64,000 bases of DNA from Chitinophagaceae bacterium (GTDB lineage Bacteria > Bacteroidota > Bacteroidia > Chitinophagales > Chitinophagaceae), in contig JADJLJ010000005.1 in assembly GCA_016710165.1 (NCBI GenBank), positions 1-64,000 of the forward strand, given 5' to 3'. The notes under the pieces are model-generated. The model worked only from the letters and a program-made list of their open reading frames with translations. It made no database searches and had not been told where the DNA came from. Position numbers and translations under genes: made by a program. Positions 26,877-35,688 of the stretch are shown piece by piece (the first letter of the stretch is position 1; each line of letters starts with the position of its first letter).

Positions 26877-28226
26877 ATGCAACCTTCGGTAAGCATCCCG
26901 TTAAAGAAAGGCAACAACCTGCCGGCCCTTTCTGATAATACCTTTTTAAGGTATTTCAACTTTATTGCTTTGTATTTTGCACAAGGCGTTCCTGAAGGGA
27001 TGTTGTTCTTCGGGATCCCGGCCTGGATGGCCATGAATGGTAAAACAGCAGGCGAGATCGCGGGCTTTGCCATTGTATGCGGACTTCCCTGGAGTTTTAA
27101 ATTCATCGTGGCGCCGCTGATGGACCGGTATACGTATTTACCGATGGGACGTAAAAGGCCCTGGGTTATATTTGGCCAGTTGGGGTTGATGGCAGGTTGT
27201 ATCGCCATGGCTTATCTGCCCGACCCCTTAAACAACCTGAACCTGTTGATGGCAGCAGGTTTTGTGATATCTTTCTTTGGGGCTTTCCAGGATGTAGCAA
27301 CGGATGGAATGGCGGTTGATATTATTCCCATTCACCAACAGGCCCGGGCCAATGGTTTGATGTGGGGTTCAAAAATAATCGGCATATCTGCATCCCTGGC
27401 CCTGGGCAGCTGGCTTCTGAACAAATACAGTTTCTCCGTTGCTATACTGATGCTTGCACTGGTGATCGGTACCATTATGCTGGTCCCCGTCTTTTTAAGG
27501 GAGCGGCAGGGAGAAAAGATCGTACCCTGGTCAGCAGGGGCGGCAGCTCCGGAAACCAAAAAAATGCAGTTGGGCAGCTGGGCCACTATTTTCAGATCGC
27601 TGTACCGGGTTTTCAGTTTACGCAATTCCCTGTTGCTGACATCCATATTGTTTGTAGCCCAGGGTGCATATAATTATATTGATACAGCGTTGCCCATTTT
27701 TACCGTGAAGGCTTTGGGCTGGACCAATGTTACCTATTCGCAATACTATGCAAGCGCCAAACTGATCGGGGGGATCGGCGGTATGCTCATCGGGGGTATC
27801 CTGATCGACCGGTTCGGTAAAAAGAATATGATGAGTATTTATTTTTTCTTCATGATCCTGTTAACTTCCGGGCTGGCATTCTTAAAAACATTTTGGGTAA
27901 GCACCGCCTTAATTTACGGCTTTATGATCCTGCATAACGTATTGTACACATTTGCCTGTATCGGCATTTTTGCCATTGCCATGCAATGTTGCTGGAAGAA
28001 GGTCTCGGCCAGCCAGTTTACATTATACATGACCATTGGTAACCTGGGGCGTATTGCTTTTGCTGCGCTGCTGGGCCCCATAAAGGCAAATTTCAGTTGG
28101 GAGATCACGCTGTTCTCTTTTGCCGTTATGATTGCAGTGGCCTTATTGCTGCTGCGTTTTTTGAATATCAATAAACAGGTGGCAAGCATCATTCATATAA
28201 ACAGTAAAGATCCGCATGCCGGGTAA
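26877..28226 (+). CDS. AmpG-like MFS permease
   Basis: 449 residues from ATG 26877, chosen because it sits just before the first conserved residues; the frame is open further upstream but overlaps the preceding gene. Twelve TM helices are likely. YFAQGVPEGMLFFGIPAWM, MDRYTYLPMGRKRPWVIFGQ (the loop 2-3 motif) and GAFQDVATDGMAVDIIP followed by ARANGLMWGSKIIG resemble AmpG-type muropeptide/acetyl-CoA transporters. It may recycle peptidoglycan fragments, but the substrate is inferred from family only. Confidence 0.85.
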   Translation: MQPSVSIPLKKGNNLPALSDNTFLRYFNFIALYFAQGVPEGMLFFGIPAWMAMNGKTAGEIAGFAIVCGLPWSFKFIVAPLMDRYTYLPMGRKRPWVIFGQLGLMAGCIAMAYLPDPLNNLNLLMAAGFVISFFGAFQDVATDGMAVDIIPIHQQARANGLMWGSKIIGISASLALGSWLLNKYSFSVAILMLALVIGTIMLVPVFLRERQGEKIVPWSAGAAAPETKKMQLGSWATIFRSLYRVFSLRNSLLLTSILFVAQGAYNYIDTALPIFTVKALGWTNVTYSQYYASAKLIGGIGGMLIGGILIDRFGKKNMMSIYFFFMILLTSGLAFLKTFWVSTALIYGFMILHNVLYTFACIGIFAIAMQCCWKKVSASQFTLYMTIGNLGRIAFAALLGPIKANFSWEITLFSFAVMIAVALLLLRFLNINKQVASIIHINSKDPHAG

Positions 28227-28304
28227 TGTAAAGCCTGCGAAATGCGTACGGTATTTGTTGAATGTGTAAACGTTGTGGCAATGGCTGTAATGTACTGATC
28301 CAGT

Positions 28305-29600
28305 TCAATACGCAACTTCTCCAACCAGGAAAACGCTGCCGCAGACCACAATGGTATCTGTATGAGCTGCCTGTTGCCTTGCGTATGCAATGGCCGCATT
28401 TACATCATCAAAACCATCCCCGGTTAATTGATGGGCCCGTGCCTTTTGCCTTAACTCGGTATGTGGTAATGCCCTGGGTATATGCGCATTGGTAAAGTAA
28501 TAATGTGCATTTTTGGGTAACAGGGAAAGCAGTTTTTCAACATCTTTATCTTTTACCAGTCCGAGTATAAAATGATAACTGCCCGCATCGGGGCACACGA
28601 GGGATAACTGGCCAAGCACCTGTTTCATTCCGTCTTCATTATGGGCTACATCAATTACAACGGTTGGATCTTTTGCAATCACCTCCCAGCGGCCGTGTAA
28701 ACCGGTGAGTCTTTTCACATTGGCCAACGCGGTCTTTTCGCCGGGTTTTGTAAGAATAAAGGCCTTGGTCCTTAAAATGTCTGCAGCACATAAAGCGGTG
28801 CATATATTTTTAGCCTGGTATATGCCGTTCAGGTCTGATCTGAAATGTCCGGTTGTGTTATGGGTTGTATGGGTTACATCCAGGGAAAGAAAATCTGCCG
28901 CATACTGGATGCCGGTTGCCTTGTATTCATCCTGTACAAAATGAATGGGTGCATTCACTTCCTTTGCTTTGTTGAGGAATATGCTTTTTGTTTCAGGCAG
29001 GTATTCGCCAATAACAACCGGTACTCCTGGTTTGATGATGCCGGCCTTTTCGGCAGCGATCTCTTCCAGCGTGTTACCCAGTATGTTCATGTGGTCGTAA
29101 CCGATGTTGGTAATGATGGAAAGTATGGGGGTGATGATGTTCGTACTGTCCAGCCTTCCACCCAGGCCGGTCTCTACTACGGCGATATCAACCTTTTCTT
29201 TTTCAAAATAATCAAACGCCATCGCCACGGTGAGTTCAAAGAAAGAAGGCTGGATCTCGTCAGTCAGGGCTTTTGTACTTTCCACAAAATCTACCACAAA
29301 TTCTTTCCGGATCATTTCGCCATCCACTTTTATGCGCTCCCGGAAATCCTTTAAGTGCGGGGAGGTATAGAGACCGGTCTTATATCCTGCCTGCTGCAAT
29401 ATGGCTGCCAGCATGTGACTGGTGCTGCCCTTGCCGTTGGTGCCGGCAATATGTATGCTTTTGAATCTTTTTTGCGGATCGCCGATCGCTTTACAAAGGG
29501 CAATGGTATTGTGCAGGTCTTTCTTATATGCCGCTGCGCCGATACGGCTGAACATGGGGAGCTGTGCATATAAATGATCAATGGTCTGCTGATAGTTCAT
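28305..29600 (-). CDS. folC: Bifunctional folylpolyglutamate / dihydrofolate synthase
   Basis: 431 residues from ATG 29600 (an upstream ATG at 29618 is less likely). The Mur-ligase fold is clear: P-loop IAGTNGKGSTSHMLAAIL, YTSPHLKDFRERI, AVVETGLGGRLDSTNII and DVAHNEDGMKQVL. It adds glutamates to folate and makes dihydrofolate from dihydropteroate. It lies 19 bp downstream (minus strand) of nothing related; the TonB-like gene follows it at 29637 in the same direction and precedes it in transcription. Confidence 0.95.
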   Translation of the reverse strand: MNYQQTIDHLYAQLPMFSRIGAAAYKKDLHNTIALCKAIGDPQKRFKSIHIAGTNGKGSTSHMLAAILQQAGYKTGLYTSPHLKDFRERIKVDGEMIRKEFVVDFVESTKALTDEIQPSFFELTVAMAFDYFEKEKVDIAVVETGLGGRLDSTNIITPILSIITNIGYDHMNILGNTLEEIAAEKAGIIKPGVPVVIGEYLPETKSIFLNKAKEVNAPIHFVQDEYKATGIQYAADFLSLDVTHTTHNTTGHFRSDLNGIYQAKNICTALCAADILRTKAFILTKPGEKTALANVKRLTGLHGRWEVIAKDPTVVIDVAHNEDGMKQVLGQLSLVCPDAGSYHFILGLVKDKDVEKLLSLLPKNAHYYFTNAHIPRALPHTELRQKARAHQLTGDGFDDVNAAIAYARQQAAHTDTIVVCGSVFLVGEVAY

Positions 29601-29636
29601 CGGCACAAATATAAACACGATGTAACTGAAACAGGA

Positions 29637-30455
29637 TTATTGTTCCCGGAAGTTGAACGGAACGGTCACAATGGACTCGTGGTCTGATTTATTGAACTCA
29701 ATATTGGGAAGGTAACCCCGTATGGCATTCGCATATTTCGGATCGGCGCTGGTTGAACCTTTGTCGAACGTAACAAAGGTTCCCCTTCCTGCCGGAGAAA
29801 CTTTTATGATGGCATTGATGGTAGCCCTCGGGAGGTCGCCCATGAAAATATAATTATTTACAATGGTACGGTCGCCCTTTGATACCCTCAGTGCGCCACC
29901 CGTTCTTCCACCCGGGTTGTTCCCATAACTATCCGGTTTACCCGTCGGGCTTCCTGCATCGCCTTTTCCACCCGGGTTATTTCCCTGGTATTTATAACCA
30001 TTGTCTTCCGTGGCGCCATTGCCGGTACCATTCTTTGGTCCGCCATACCCGGCTATCTTCGGTTTCTGCGGTTTGGGTTCGGGTTTGGTAACAACCGGTG
30101 TTGGTTCCTTTACTTTCACGGTTGTCTTTACCGGGGTTTTAACCGGCGCTGATTCTTTATCTGCCAGGTCATCGGTCTTTGTATCTTCAACCGCCGGTGT
30201 TTTTACCGCCGCCGTCTTTGGTTGTTCTGCATTTTCTTCCCCGGGAGATCTTTCGCCTTTTACCAATGGCTGTACTTCGCCATAACCTTCTGCATTATTG
30301 CCCAGGTTGATCTCGATCAGGTCTTGTAAAACAGGGGGTGGGGTATGCTGGTGTGTCCAGGAGATGAGAAAGGCCAGCAACAGCAAACTGCCACAGATGA
30401 TGACTGTGTAGATTAATGCTTTCCGGTTCTTTTCTGTTTCAAATGTTGCTGACAT
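29637..30455 (-). CDS. TonB-like energy transducer
   Basis: About 272 residues from ATG 30455. Order: one N-terminal TM anchor (ALIYTVIICGSLLLLAFLISW), a Pro/Lys-rich periplasm-spanning region (VKTPVKTTVKVKEPTP), a Gly/Asn-rich stretch (GGKGDAGSPTGKPDSYGNNPGG), and a C-terminal domain (RATINAIIKVSPAGRGTFVTF, NAIRGYLPNIEF) like the TonB/TolA C-terminus. It would couple the proton-motive force to outer membrane transport. exbB/exbD are not adjacent upstream, so it depends on a motor encoded elsewhere. It is followed by folC. Confidence 0.8.
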   Translation of the reverse strand: MSATFETEKNRKALIYTVIICGSLLLLAFLISWTHQHTPPPVLQDLIEINLGNNAEGYGEVQPLVKGERSPGEENAEQPKTAAVKTPAVEDTKTDDLADKESAPVKTPVKTTVKVKEPTPVVTKPEPKPQKPKIAGYGGPKNGTGNGATEDNGYKYQGNNPGGKGDAGSPTGKPDSYGNNPGGRTGGALRVSKGDRTIVNNYIFMGDLPRATINAIIKVSPAGRGTFVTFDKGSTSADPKYANAIRGYLPNIEFNKSDHESIVTVPFNFREQ

Positions 30456-30713
30456 GAAGCTGGTATACATCCCAAAGTTATTTAATTACCGGCAAACGAT
30501 ACAATACCGTGCCGTATTTAATGATGATTGTTAAGGTTTTAACAAATCTGAAACTCCGGCGGGATCTTACTGAAAAAATATCCTTGACATTGGCCGGGAT
30601 TCGCCGTACTTTTCTTCTGGCTTTACAACGGCTAAGGCATTTCTTCATGAGTAACCAGGTACCCCGCCTGCTTCTTTAACTGCCCGTTCTTCGGCTTGCT
30701 TAAATTCTTTATT

Positions 30714-32240
30714 ATGAAACAAAACTGCCTGTTGCTTGCCTTTTTATTTTTTGCGGGCCTGCATCCTTTGTTTGCCCAAACTATTTCCACGCAAAAGGGG
30801 TTGACCACGGCCTCATTCAATTTACCGGAAGGAACGATCACCGTTTACCTGCCGGATGATATCCGGGCCGGCGACCTGGTCTCAGGAACTGTACTGGCCG
30901 TGGCCGGCGGTAAAAACGCAAGGCAGACCCGTAAAAATCTTTCGGCACTAAAAAAATATTCCATTGAATTCGACGGGCAGAAATTACCGGTGGCAGAAGC
31001 CAATGGCCGGGTACAGTACCGGGCAAATGACAATAAACCCCTGCAACGGTTCCTGAGTGTGATCAACGGGGAAGGCGTGAATGCCGGGGAAGTTGGTATC
31101 AAGATCCCTGCTGCAGAAGCAAAACCACCGGCCGCGGCATGCCGTATTCCCACGCATGCTTTAACAGCAGCGCCCCTGCGGATAACAGGTCCGTTTGACG
31201 GGAACAGCAGCAACACTACCTGTACCTTTAGCGGCAAAGAAGCAACCGTGCTGGCTGAGTCGCCCCGGCAGTGCATCATCCGGTTCCCGGAAACTGCAGG
31301 TGGAAAACAAACCATGCAGGTAACCGAAAATGATCAGCAGAAATGTACCGGGACCGTTTCAGGTGTAGACCTGCATGTAACAACCGGGAAATTAAGCCTG
31401 CGGAGAGGGGAACGGACTTTCATTAAAGTGGAGATAAGCGGGCTGCAGAATTTACCAGCTGCCGCAAAGCTCACCTTGACCAATTTGTCGGCGGATGTGG
31501 TGGTTTTGCAACCCTCGGATCATTTTATAGAAATGCTGTACCCCGACAGCGTGAACACGGGCCGCTACGAAAATAATTTTGATGTACAGAGTATGAAGCC
31601 AGGAAGTTTTATGGTGAATGTGGAACTTGATCTGCCCGAGCCACCGCTTGTATACGCCGATAATAAAGGCGTAGATGCGGGTGGTATAAAATTGCACCCG
31701 TTAAAAGTGGATGGGTTGAAGAACGGCATGTCGGATGCGTTTAAAAAAGCGGTGATCGAAGTAACCGGTAACCGGGCCAATAATTACCCCGAACTGGATG
31801 GGTGCGGAAGTTGTTTGACCTGTATACAAAGCATGCTGGATGAAGGAAAGGTGGCGCTGGTGGGAGAGATCGGGAAAATATTGATGGAGCACTATGTTGA
31901 TCTGCTGGTAGGAAAGGCCGGAGGGGCACTGGGCTGGATTAAAGACAAGTTTGATAAACTGGAGAAAGCGGAAGATATCGCCGGTGCCATTGCCGATGCC
32001 GTGACAAAAGGGGAGATACAGGTGGTGGAGTTCCCGGAAAGGATGTGCGGCTATTGCCTGGTGTCGGCCATCGGCTTTTACGATGCAAAGACCCAATGCA
32101 TGGATGCCTTCTTCTACTGCAAGGGATCGAAGATGTGCTGCAGCCATTCGCTTACTATTATCCACCTTAAGTATTGTGTAGGGGATGATGGATACAAGAA
32201 ACCGGATGCAGGATTGGAGATTGACGTAATCAGCCGGTAG
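30714..32240 (+). CDS. Large secreted Cys-rich protein of unknown function
   Basis: 508 residues from ATG 30714; signal peptide MKQNCLLLAFLFFAGLHPLFAQ. The N-terminal half looks like beta-sandwich domains (LPEGTITVYLPDDIRAGDLVSGTVLAVAGG; a Pro/Ala-rich linker near 140). The C-terminal 150 residues contain a Cys-dense module (CGSCLTC, CGYCLV, then FFYCKGSKMCCSH, YC), suggesting disulphides or metal binding. Between them is a helical, Gly-rich segment (GKAGGALGWIKDKFDKLEK). I do not recognise the family. It is a single gene facing yggS. Confidence 0.8.
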   Translation: MKQNCLLLAFLFFAGLHPLFAQTISTQKGLTTASFNLPEGTITVYLPDDIRAGDLVSGTVLAVAGGKNARQTRKNLSALKKYSIEFDGQKLPVAEANGRVQYRANDNKPLQRFLSVINGEGVNAGEVGIKIPAAEAKPPAAACRIPTHALTAAPLRITGPFDGNSSNTTCTFSGKEATVLAESPRQCIIRFPETAGGKQTMQVTENDQQKCTGTVSGVDLHVTTGKLSLRRGERTFIKVEISGLQNLPAAAKLTLTNLSADVVVLQPSDHFIEMLYPDSVNTGRYENNFDVQSMKPGSFMVNVELDLPEPPLVYADNKGVDAGGIKLHPLKVDGLKNGMSDAFKKAVIEVTGNRANNYPELDGCGSCLTCIQSMLDEGKVALVGEIGKILMEHYVDLLVGKAGGALGWIKDKFDKLEKAEDIAGAIADAVTKGEIQVVEFPERMCGYCLVSAIGFYDAKTQCMDAFFYCKGSKMCCSHSLTIIHLKYCVGDDGYKKPDAGLEIDVISR

Positions 32241-32244
32241 GCAA

Positions 32245-32898
32245 TTAACGGGAACCGAAAAGCAGGCTGCCGATACGCACCATATTACTCCCTTCTTCCA
32301 TGGCGATCTGGTAATCGGCGCTCATGCCCATGCTCAAAATGTTGAATGTTGAATGTTGAATGTTGAATTTGTCGAACAGGCTTTTTAAGTACTTTAGTTC
32401 GGTTCTTACCAAATTTGTATCATCCGAAAAAGAGGCCATACCCATCAGGCCGGTGATGCGGATGTTCTTTAATTCGTGTAATTGGTGTAATTCGATCAAT
32501 TCGTGTAACTCTTTTTCATCCAGCCCGAATTTGGTTTCTTCTTTGGCTATGTATACCTGCAGCAGGCAATCGATCACCCGGTTGTTCTTTGCCGCCTGTT
32601 TGTTTATCTCTTTCAGCAAACCATAACCATCCACCCCGTGAATAAGATGAACGAAGGGGGCGATGTATTTTACTTTATTGCTTTGCAGGTGACCGATAAA
32701 ATGCCAGCGGATGTCTTTGGGCAGTTGCTCATATTTTTGAGTAAGTTCCTGCACGTAGTTTTCGCCAAAGTCGCGGTGGCCCAGGTCGTACAAAGCCCGG
32801 ATGTCTTCAACGGATTTTGTTTTGGAGACGGCAACCAATGTGGCCTTGCCGCTTAACCCGGTTATAATTTCCTGGTAGTTTTTTGTATTAATGCTCAT
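32245..32898 (-). CDS. yggS: YggS-family PLP homeostasis protein
   Basis: 217 residues from ATG 32898; upstream codons are open but repeat-derived. The PLP lysine motif ATLVAVSKTKSVEDI, then FGENYVQEL, WHFIGHLQSNKVK and GMSADYQIAMEEGSNMVRIGSLLFG are all present. The protein binds pyridoxal phosphate and buffers its supply. Two tandem repeats lie inside the gene: 9-mers giving a three-residue period (ELHELIELHQLHEL) and 7-mers giving FNIQHSTFNI. Both are kept in frame and sit where homologues are variable. Confidence 0.94.
   Translation of the reverse strand: MSINTKNYQEIITGLSGKATLVAVSKTKSVEDIRALYDLGHRDFGENYVQELTQKYEQLPKDIRWHFIGHLQSNKVKYIAPFVHLIHGVDGYGLLKEINKQAAKNNRVIDCLLQVYIAKEETKFGLDEKELHELIELHQLHELKNIRITGLMGMASFSDDTNLVRTELKYLKSLFDKFNIQHSTFNILSMGMSADYQIAMEEGSNMVRIGSLLFGSR
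32342..32369. repeat. 7-bp tandem repeat (TTGAATG) inside yggS
   Basis: Three TTGAATG units and one TTGAATT. On the coding strand they give IQHSTFNI just before the conserved SMGMSADY motif. Three 7-mers equal seven codons, so the insertion is frame-neutral. Confidence 0.85.
32471..32506. repeat. 9-bp tandem repeat (AATTCGTGT) inside yggS
   Basis: Four 9-mers, AATTCGTGT / AATTGGTGT / AATTCGATC / AATTCGTGT, encoding a Glu-Leu-His type tripeptide repeat in a surface helix. Confidence 0.8.
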
Positions 32899-32969
32899 GA
32901 ATTTCACGCAAAGGGGTAAAGTTAACGCAAAGGCGCAAAGAAAAAATGGAAGAACCCTAAGCCATGATT

Positions 32970-34631
32970 TTACTCTTTCATCGATCTGGTTCTTAAAACA
33001 GAATGACGGGTACCTACACCATAAGGTGCCCATACAGCATCCGGATTGCTGCAAGCCACTTTTATTGTCATGGTGTAACCCGGTGTATAATACGTGGAAG
33101 TTACCTGCTGTGTGCCCTGCCAGTAGCCTACTACCGCACTTTTGTTTACCTGCTCCGTTCGGGTCCAGCTATTTGTATATCCCGAAACTTCTGCGGTTTT
33201 GGTCGTTTTAGCATCGCCTCCACAGGGGCATAGGTCAAAAAAATGCCCCACATAATATTTACTGGGTTTGTATTGCTGCTTATTAGACTCATTGATCTTT
33301 CTGCCATCAGCCAGCGTGCCTTCCCGGGCATAGGGGTCGTAACTAACCACCACACTGGCCAGGCCATCTTTTGCATAAACCTGCCAAACACTGATGTTAT
33401 TGATAGATGAAGCGGAAGAAACAACTTTGCCTTTGTCGTACCAGGTTATTGTTTCATTATTAAAATCAGTACTGATAACTTTACCCTGCCAGCCGGTAGC
33501 CTGAATCATATAACCTTCATAACTCCACCGAGGTGGTTTTCCTGCCAGGTAATCTTCCAGGTTTTCATAGGTAGCTTCCTTCAGGTTTCCTTCCCTGAAA
33601 TTATCTTTTTTCCCGTATGTAATGATGAACCTGTTGTTCCAATAACTCATCCAGGTGCCTTCTTCAAAAAAACCGTTACTGAATAACCCATACTTTCTTG
33701 CACCGATGGTATCCATTATGCCAAATCCATCAGGCCGGTTATCCTTAATGTACCCCTGGTACTGGTTATTAATATCAACATAGCGGATGGTACCAAAGCC
33801 ATTGACTTTGCCATTTACCAGCGGGCCGGTGATCACACGGCCATTTTCGTCCTTAATGGTTTGCGGATTGTCCATATCATAGGGGTAGGCACCGCCATTG
33901 TCCTCATAGATCAATTGGCCATAGCACCAGAGCTGACGGAAAAAGGACGGTTTGCTGATGCCGGATTTTCTTTCACTTTTCACCGCCCAGCCGTGCATTT
34001 TTCTGTTGACAAAATTTGCCCGGATGAGTTGATTGTATAATGGGTTACTATGGCGGATGTCAATCACCATTTCATGAGATTGATATACATTATTCTGGAA
34101 AAGGTTGTCGGATGCACAGATCAAAGTATCGTTTGGATACATGAAAGTTACCACACCCGCCTGCTGATTAACCGAATTGACAAAATTACCCTCGTACCTG
34201 ATATATCTTAGTTTGGTATTTTTAAACCATTTTTCAGGGATCCATGTAATGGAAGGGTAGATAACATTTTCCATCAGCATGATACCGGGGCCTTCCAGTT
34301 GGCCGTTTACGAAATTGCCCGATTTTATAAATGATGGCTTGAAATCCCAGAGTTTTTCGATGGATGGAATATCCTGTGACAGGGCAAAAAGAAAATCAAC
34401 CTCGTTGTTTAATTTGCTGTAATTCCATGACATGGATACAGACTTTCCTTCTAATTTTCCTTTTTTGTTGAAATGGCCGATCAGGTAAGAAAAACTGCTG
34501 CCGGTTCCGATGCGCTGTACCCCAAAACCGTTTTTACAATCGCCCTTGAGGCAGGTTTGTGCAGTAAGTATTTGCTGAAAATTCAGTAGCAGGATAATAT
34601 ACAGGCTTATATAGATACTGATTTTTGTCAT
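32970..34631 (-). CDS. Secreted MORN-repeat-like protein of unknown function
   Basis: 553 residues with a signal peptide (IYISLYIILLLNFQQILTAQ). Short Gly/Tyr-rich beta-hairpin units resemble MORN repeats: YLIGHFNKKGKLEGKSV, GNFVNGQLEGPGIML, GPLVNGKVNGFGTIRYVD, YQGYIKDNRPDGFGIMD and GLFSNGFFEEGTW. A C-terminal part (YVGHFFDLCPCGG, then a tail ending SVLRTRSMKE) is different. It is the third gene of a minus-strand run with two related secreted proteins and ends 72 bp before the yggS start. Confidence 0.75.
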   Translation of the reverse strand: MTKISIYISLYIILLLNFQQILTAQTCLKGDCKNGFGVQRIGTGSSFSYLIGHFNKKGKLEGKSVSMSWNYSKLNNEVDFLFALSQDIPSIEKLWDFKPSFIKSGNFVNGQLEGPGIMLMENVIYPSITWIPEKWFKNTKLRYIRYEGNFVNSVNQQAGVVTFMYPNDTLICASDNLFQNNVYQSHEMVIDIRHSNPLYNQLIRANFVNRKMHGWAVKSERKSGISKPSFFRQLWCYGQLIYEDNGGAYPYDMDNPQTIKDENGRVITGPLVNGKVNGFGTIRYVDINNQYQGYIKDNRPDGFGIMDTIGARKYGLFSNGFFEEGTWMSYWNNRFIITYGKKDNFREGNLKEATYENLEDYLAGKPPRWSYEGYMIQATGWQGKVISTDFNNETITWYDKGKVVSSASSINNISVWQVYAKDGLASVVVSYDPYAREGTLADGRKINESNKQQYKPSKYYVGHFFDLCPCGGDAKTTKTAEVSGYTNSWTRTEQVNKSAVVGYWQGTQQVTSTYYTPGYTMTIKVACSNPDAVWAPYGVGTRHSVLRTRSMKE

Positions 34632-34633
34632 GA

Positions 34634-35668
34634 TTATTTTACTTTAAAACTGTAAACGGATTTACCATTATTTTTCAGGTCGTATGCATCAAGCCCATCC
34701 TGCCATCCCATAGAAAAATAAGAATACCTGCAATACAGCAGGTTTTTATGCAGGTAAAGGGTGTTTTTATACTGATCATCAGGTACACTAAAACGGATAT
34801 CGGATTCCACTTTGAGGGTTTCGTAATTGAACAGCATCGTTCTCAGGTGAAAATCGTTCTTATCGGTACTGTTTCCAAAAAAGATAACATAAGGAGATGA
34901 GCGGGAGAACCTGCATTTTACATCGCTCATTTTATCAAGCCCGGGGACATTGACAAATGCGCCGGCCTGCATATCAAATATCTTATAGAATTTCCTGTCG
35001 GGACCTATTTCAAATTCCATGATATACACATCGGGGTTGAAAAGCCTGGCAGAAGCCAATCCCTTGAAGCGGAACCCGGTATATTCAAAATCCGTTCTGG
35101 CCGGCATCTGCAACGAATCCTGGTGAATGGAAAAAATACCAAACGTGCTGAACAGGTAATATCGTTCCGATCTTTCATGAAAAGCAATAACTTCTGATGG
35201 GGCGTAATACTGGTTGCGTATATTATTTTGTTTATCTTCTTTTTTCTTTTTTTTCATCAGGCTTTCATCACGATTCAGTATTTCGTCAAACGCTTTTATA
35301 TCCCGGTAATACAAGCTGCCGGGTTGCTTATCACGCCATTTCATCAGTTTGTACTTCTGTTTGCTTCTTGCAGTGTCATTAATAAAATCCTGCATTGGGC
35401 CATCGGTACCAATCTGAAATTTGAACAGTTGCCTCCCAAAGACAGTATCCGGTAACTGCGTAGCTGTTTCCATATCTACTGCAAAATATTTATTATTCTT
35501 CGCCGGTCGATAGTCTTCTGCAGCCAGGTAATAGCTCCCTTCATGATAGCGTTGCTTTACAATAAAACTTTGGGAGTTAACCAGAAACGGAAACAGCATA
35601 ATGCTGCTGATGGTAAACAGCAAAGGCTTTAAGAATTTTGCGGGCCTGATGTATTTATAGCATGTCAT
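34634..35668 (-). CDS. Secreted protein, paralogue of the next gene upstream
   Basis: About 344 residues from ATG 35668, with a signal peptide (FLKPLLFTISSIMLFPFLVNSQ). It shares a layout with 35689-36747: PGSLYYRDIKAFDEILNRDESLMKKKKKEDKQ, then beta-propeller-like strands and a common end (YKNTLYLHKNLLYCRYSYFSMGWQDGLDAYDL). Function unknown. It ends 2 bp before the MORN-like gene, so the two are surely co-transcribed. Confidence 0.75.
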   Translation of the reverse strand: MTCYKYIRPAKFLKPLLFTISSIMLFPFLVNSQSFIVKQRYHEGSYYLAAEDYRPAKNNKYFAVDMETATQLPDTVFGRQLFKFQIGTDGPMQDFINDTARSKQKYKLMKWRDKQPGSLYYRDIKAFDEILNRDESLMKKKKKEDKQNNIRNQYYAPSEVIAFHERSERYYLFSTFGIFSIHQDSLQMPARTDFEYTGFRFKGLASARLFNPDVYIMEFEIGPDRKFYKIFDMQAGAFVNVPGLDKMSDVKCRFSRSSPYVIFFGNSTDKNDFHLRTMLFNYETLKVESDIRFSVPDDQYKNTLYLHKNLLYCRYSYFSMGWQDGLDAYDLKNNGKSVYSFKVK

Positions 35669-35688
35669 AGTTACACTACTGTATAAAA

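Noticed and set aside
32905..32945. N-terminal extension of YggS to 33054
   Set aside because: The added residues come from the CGCAAAG repeat and precede the conserved start; ATG 32898 fits the family length.
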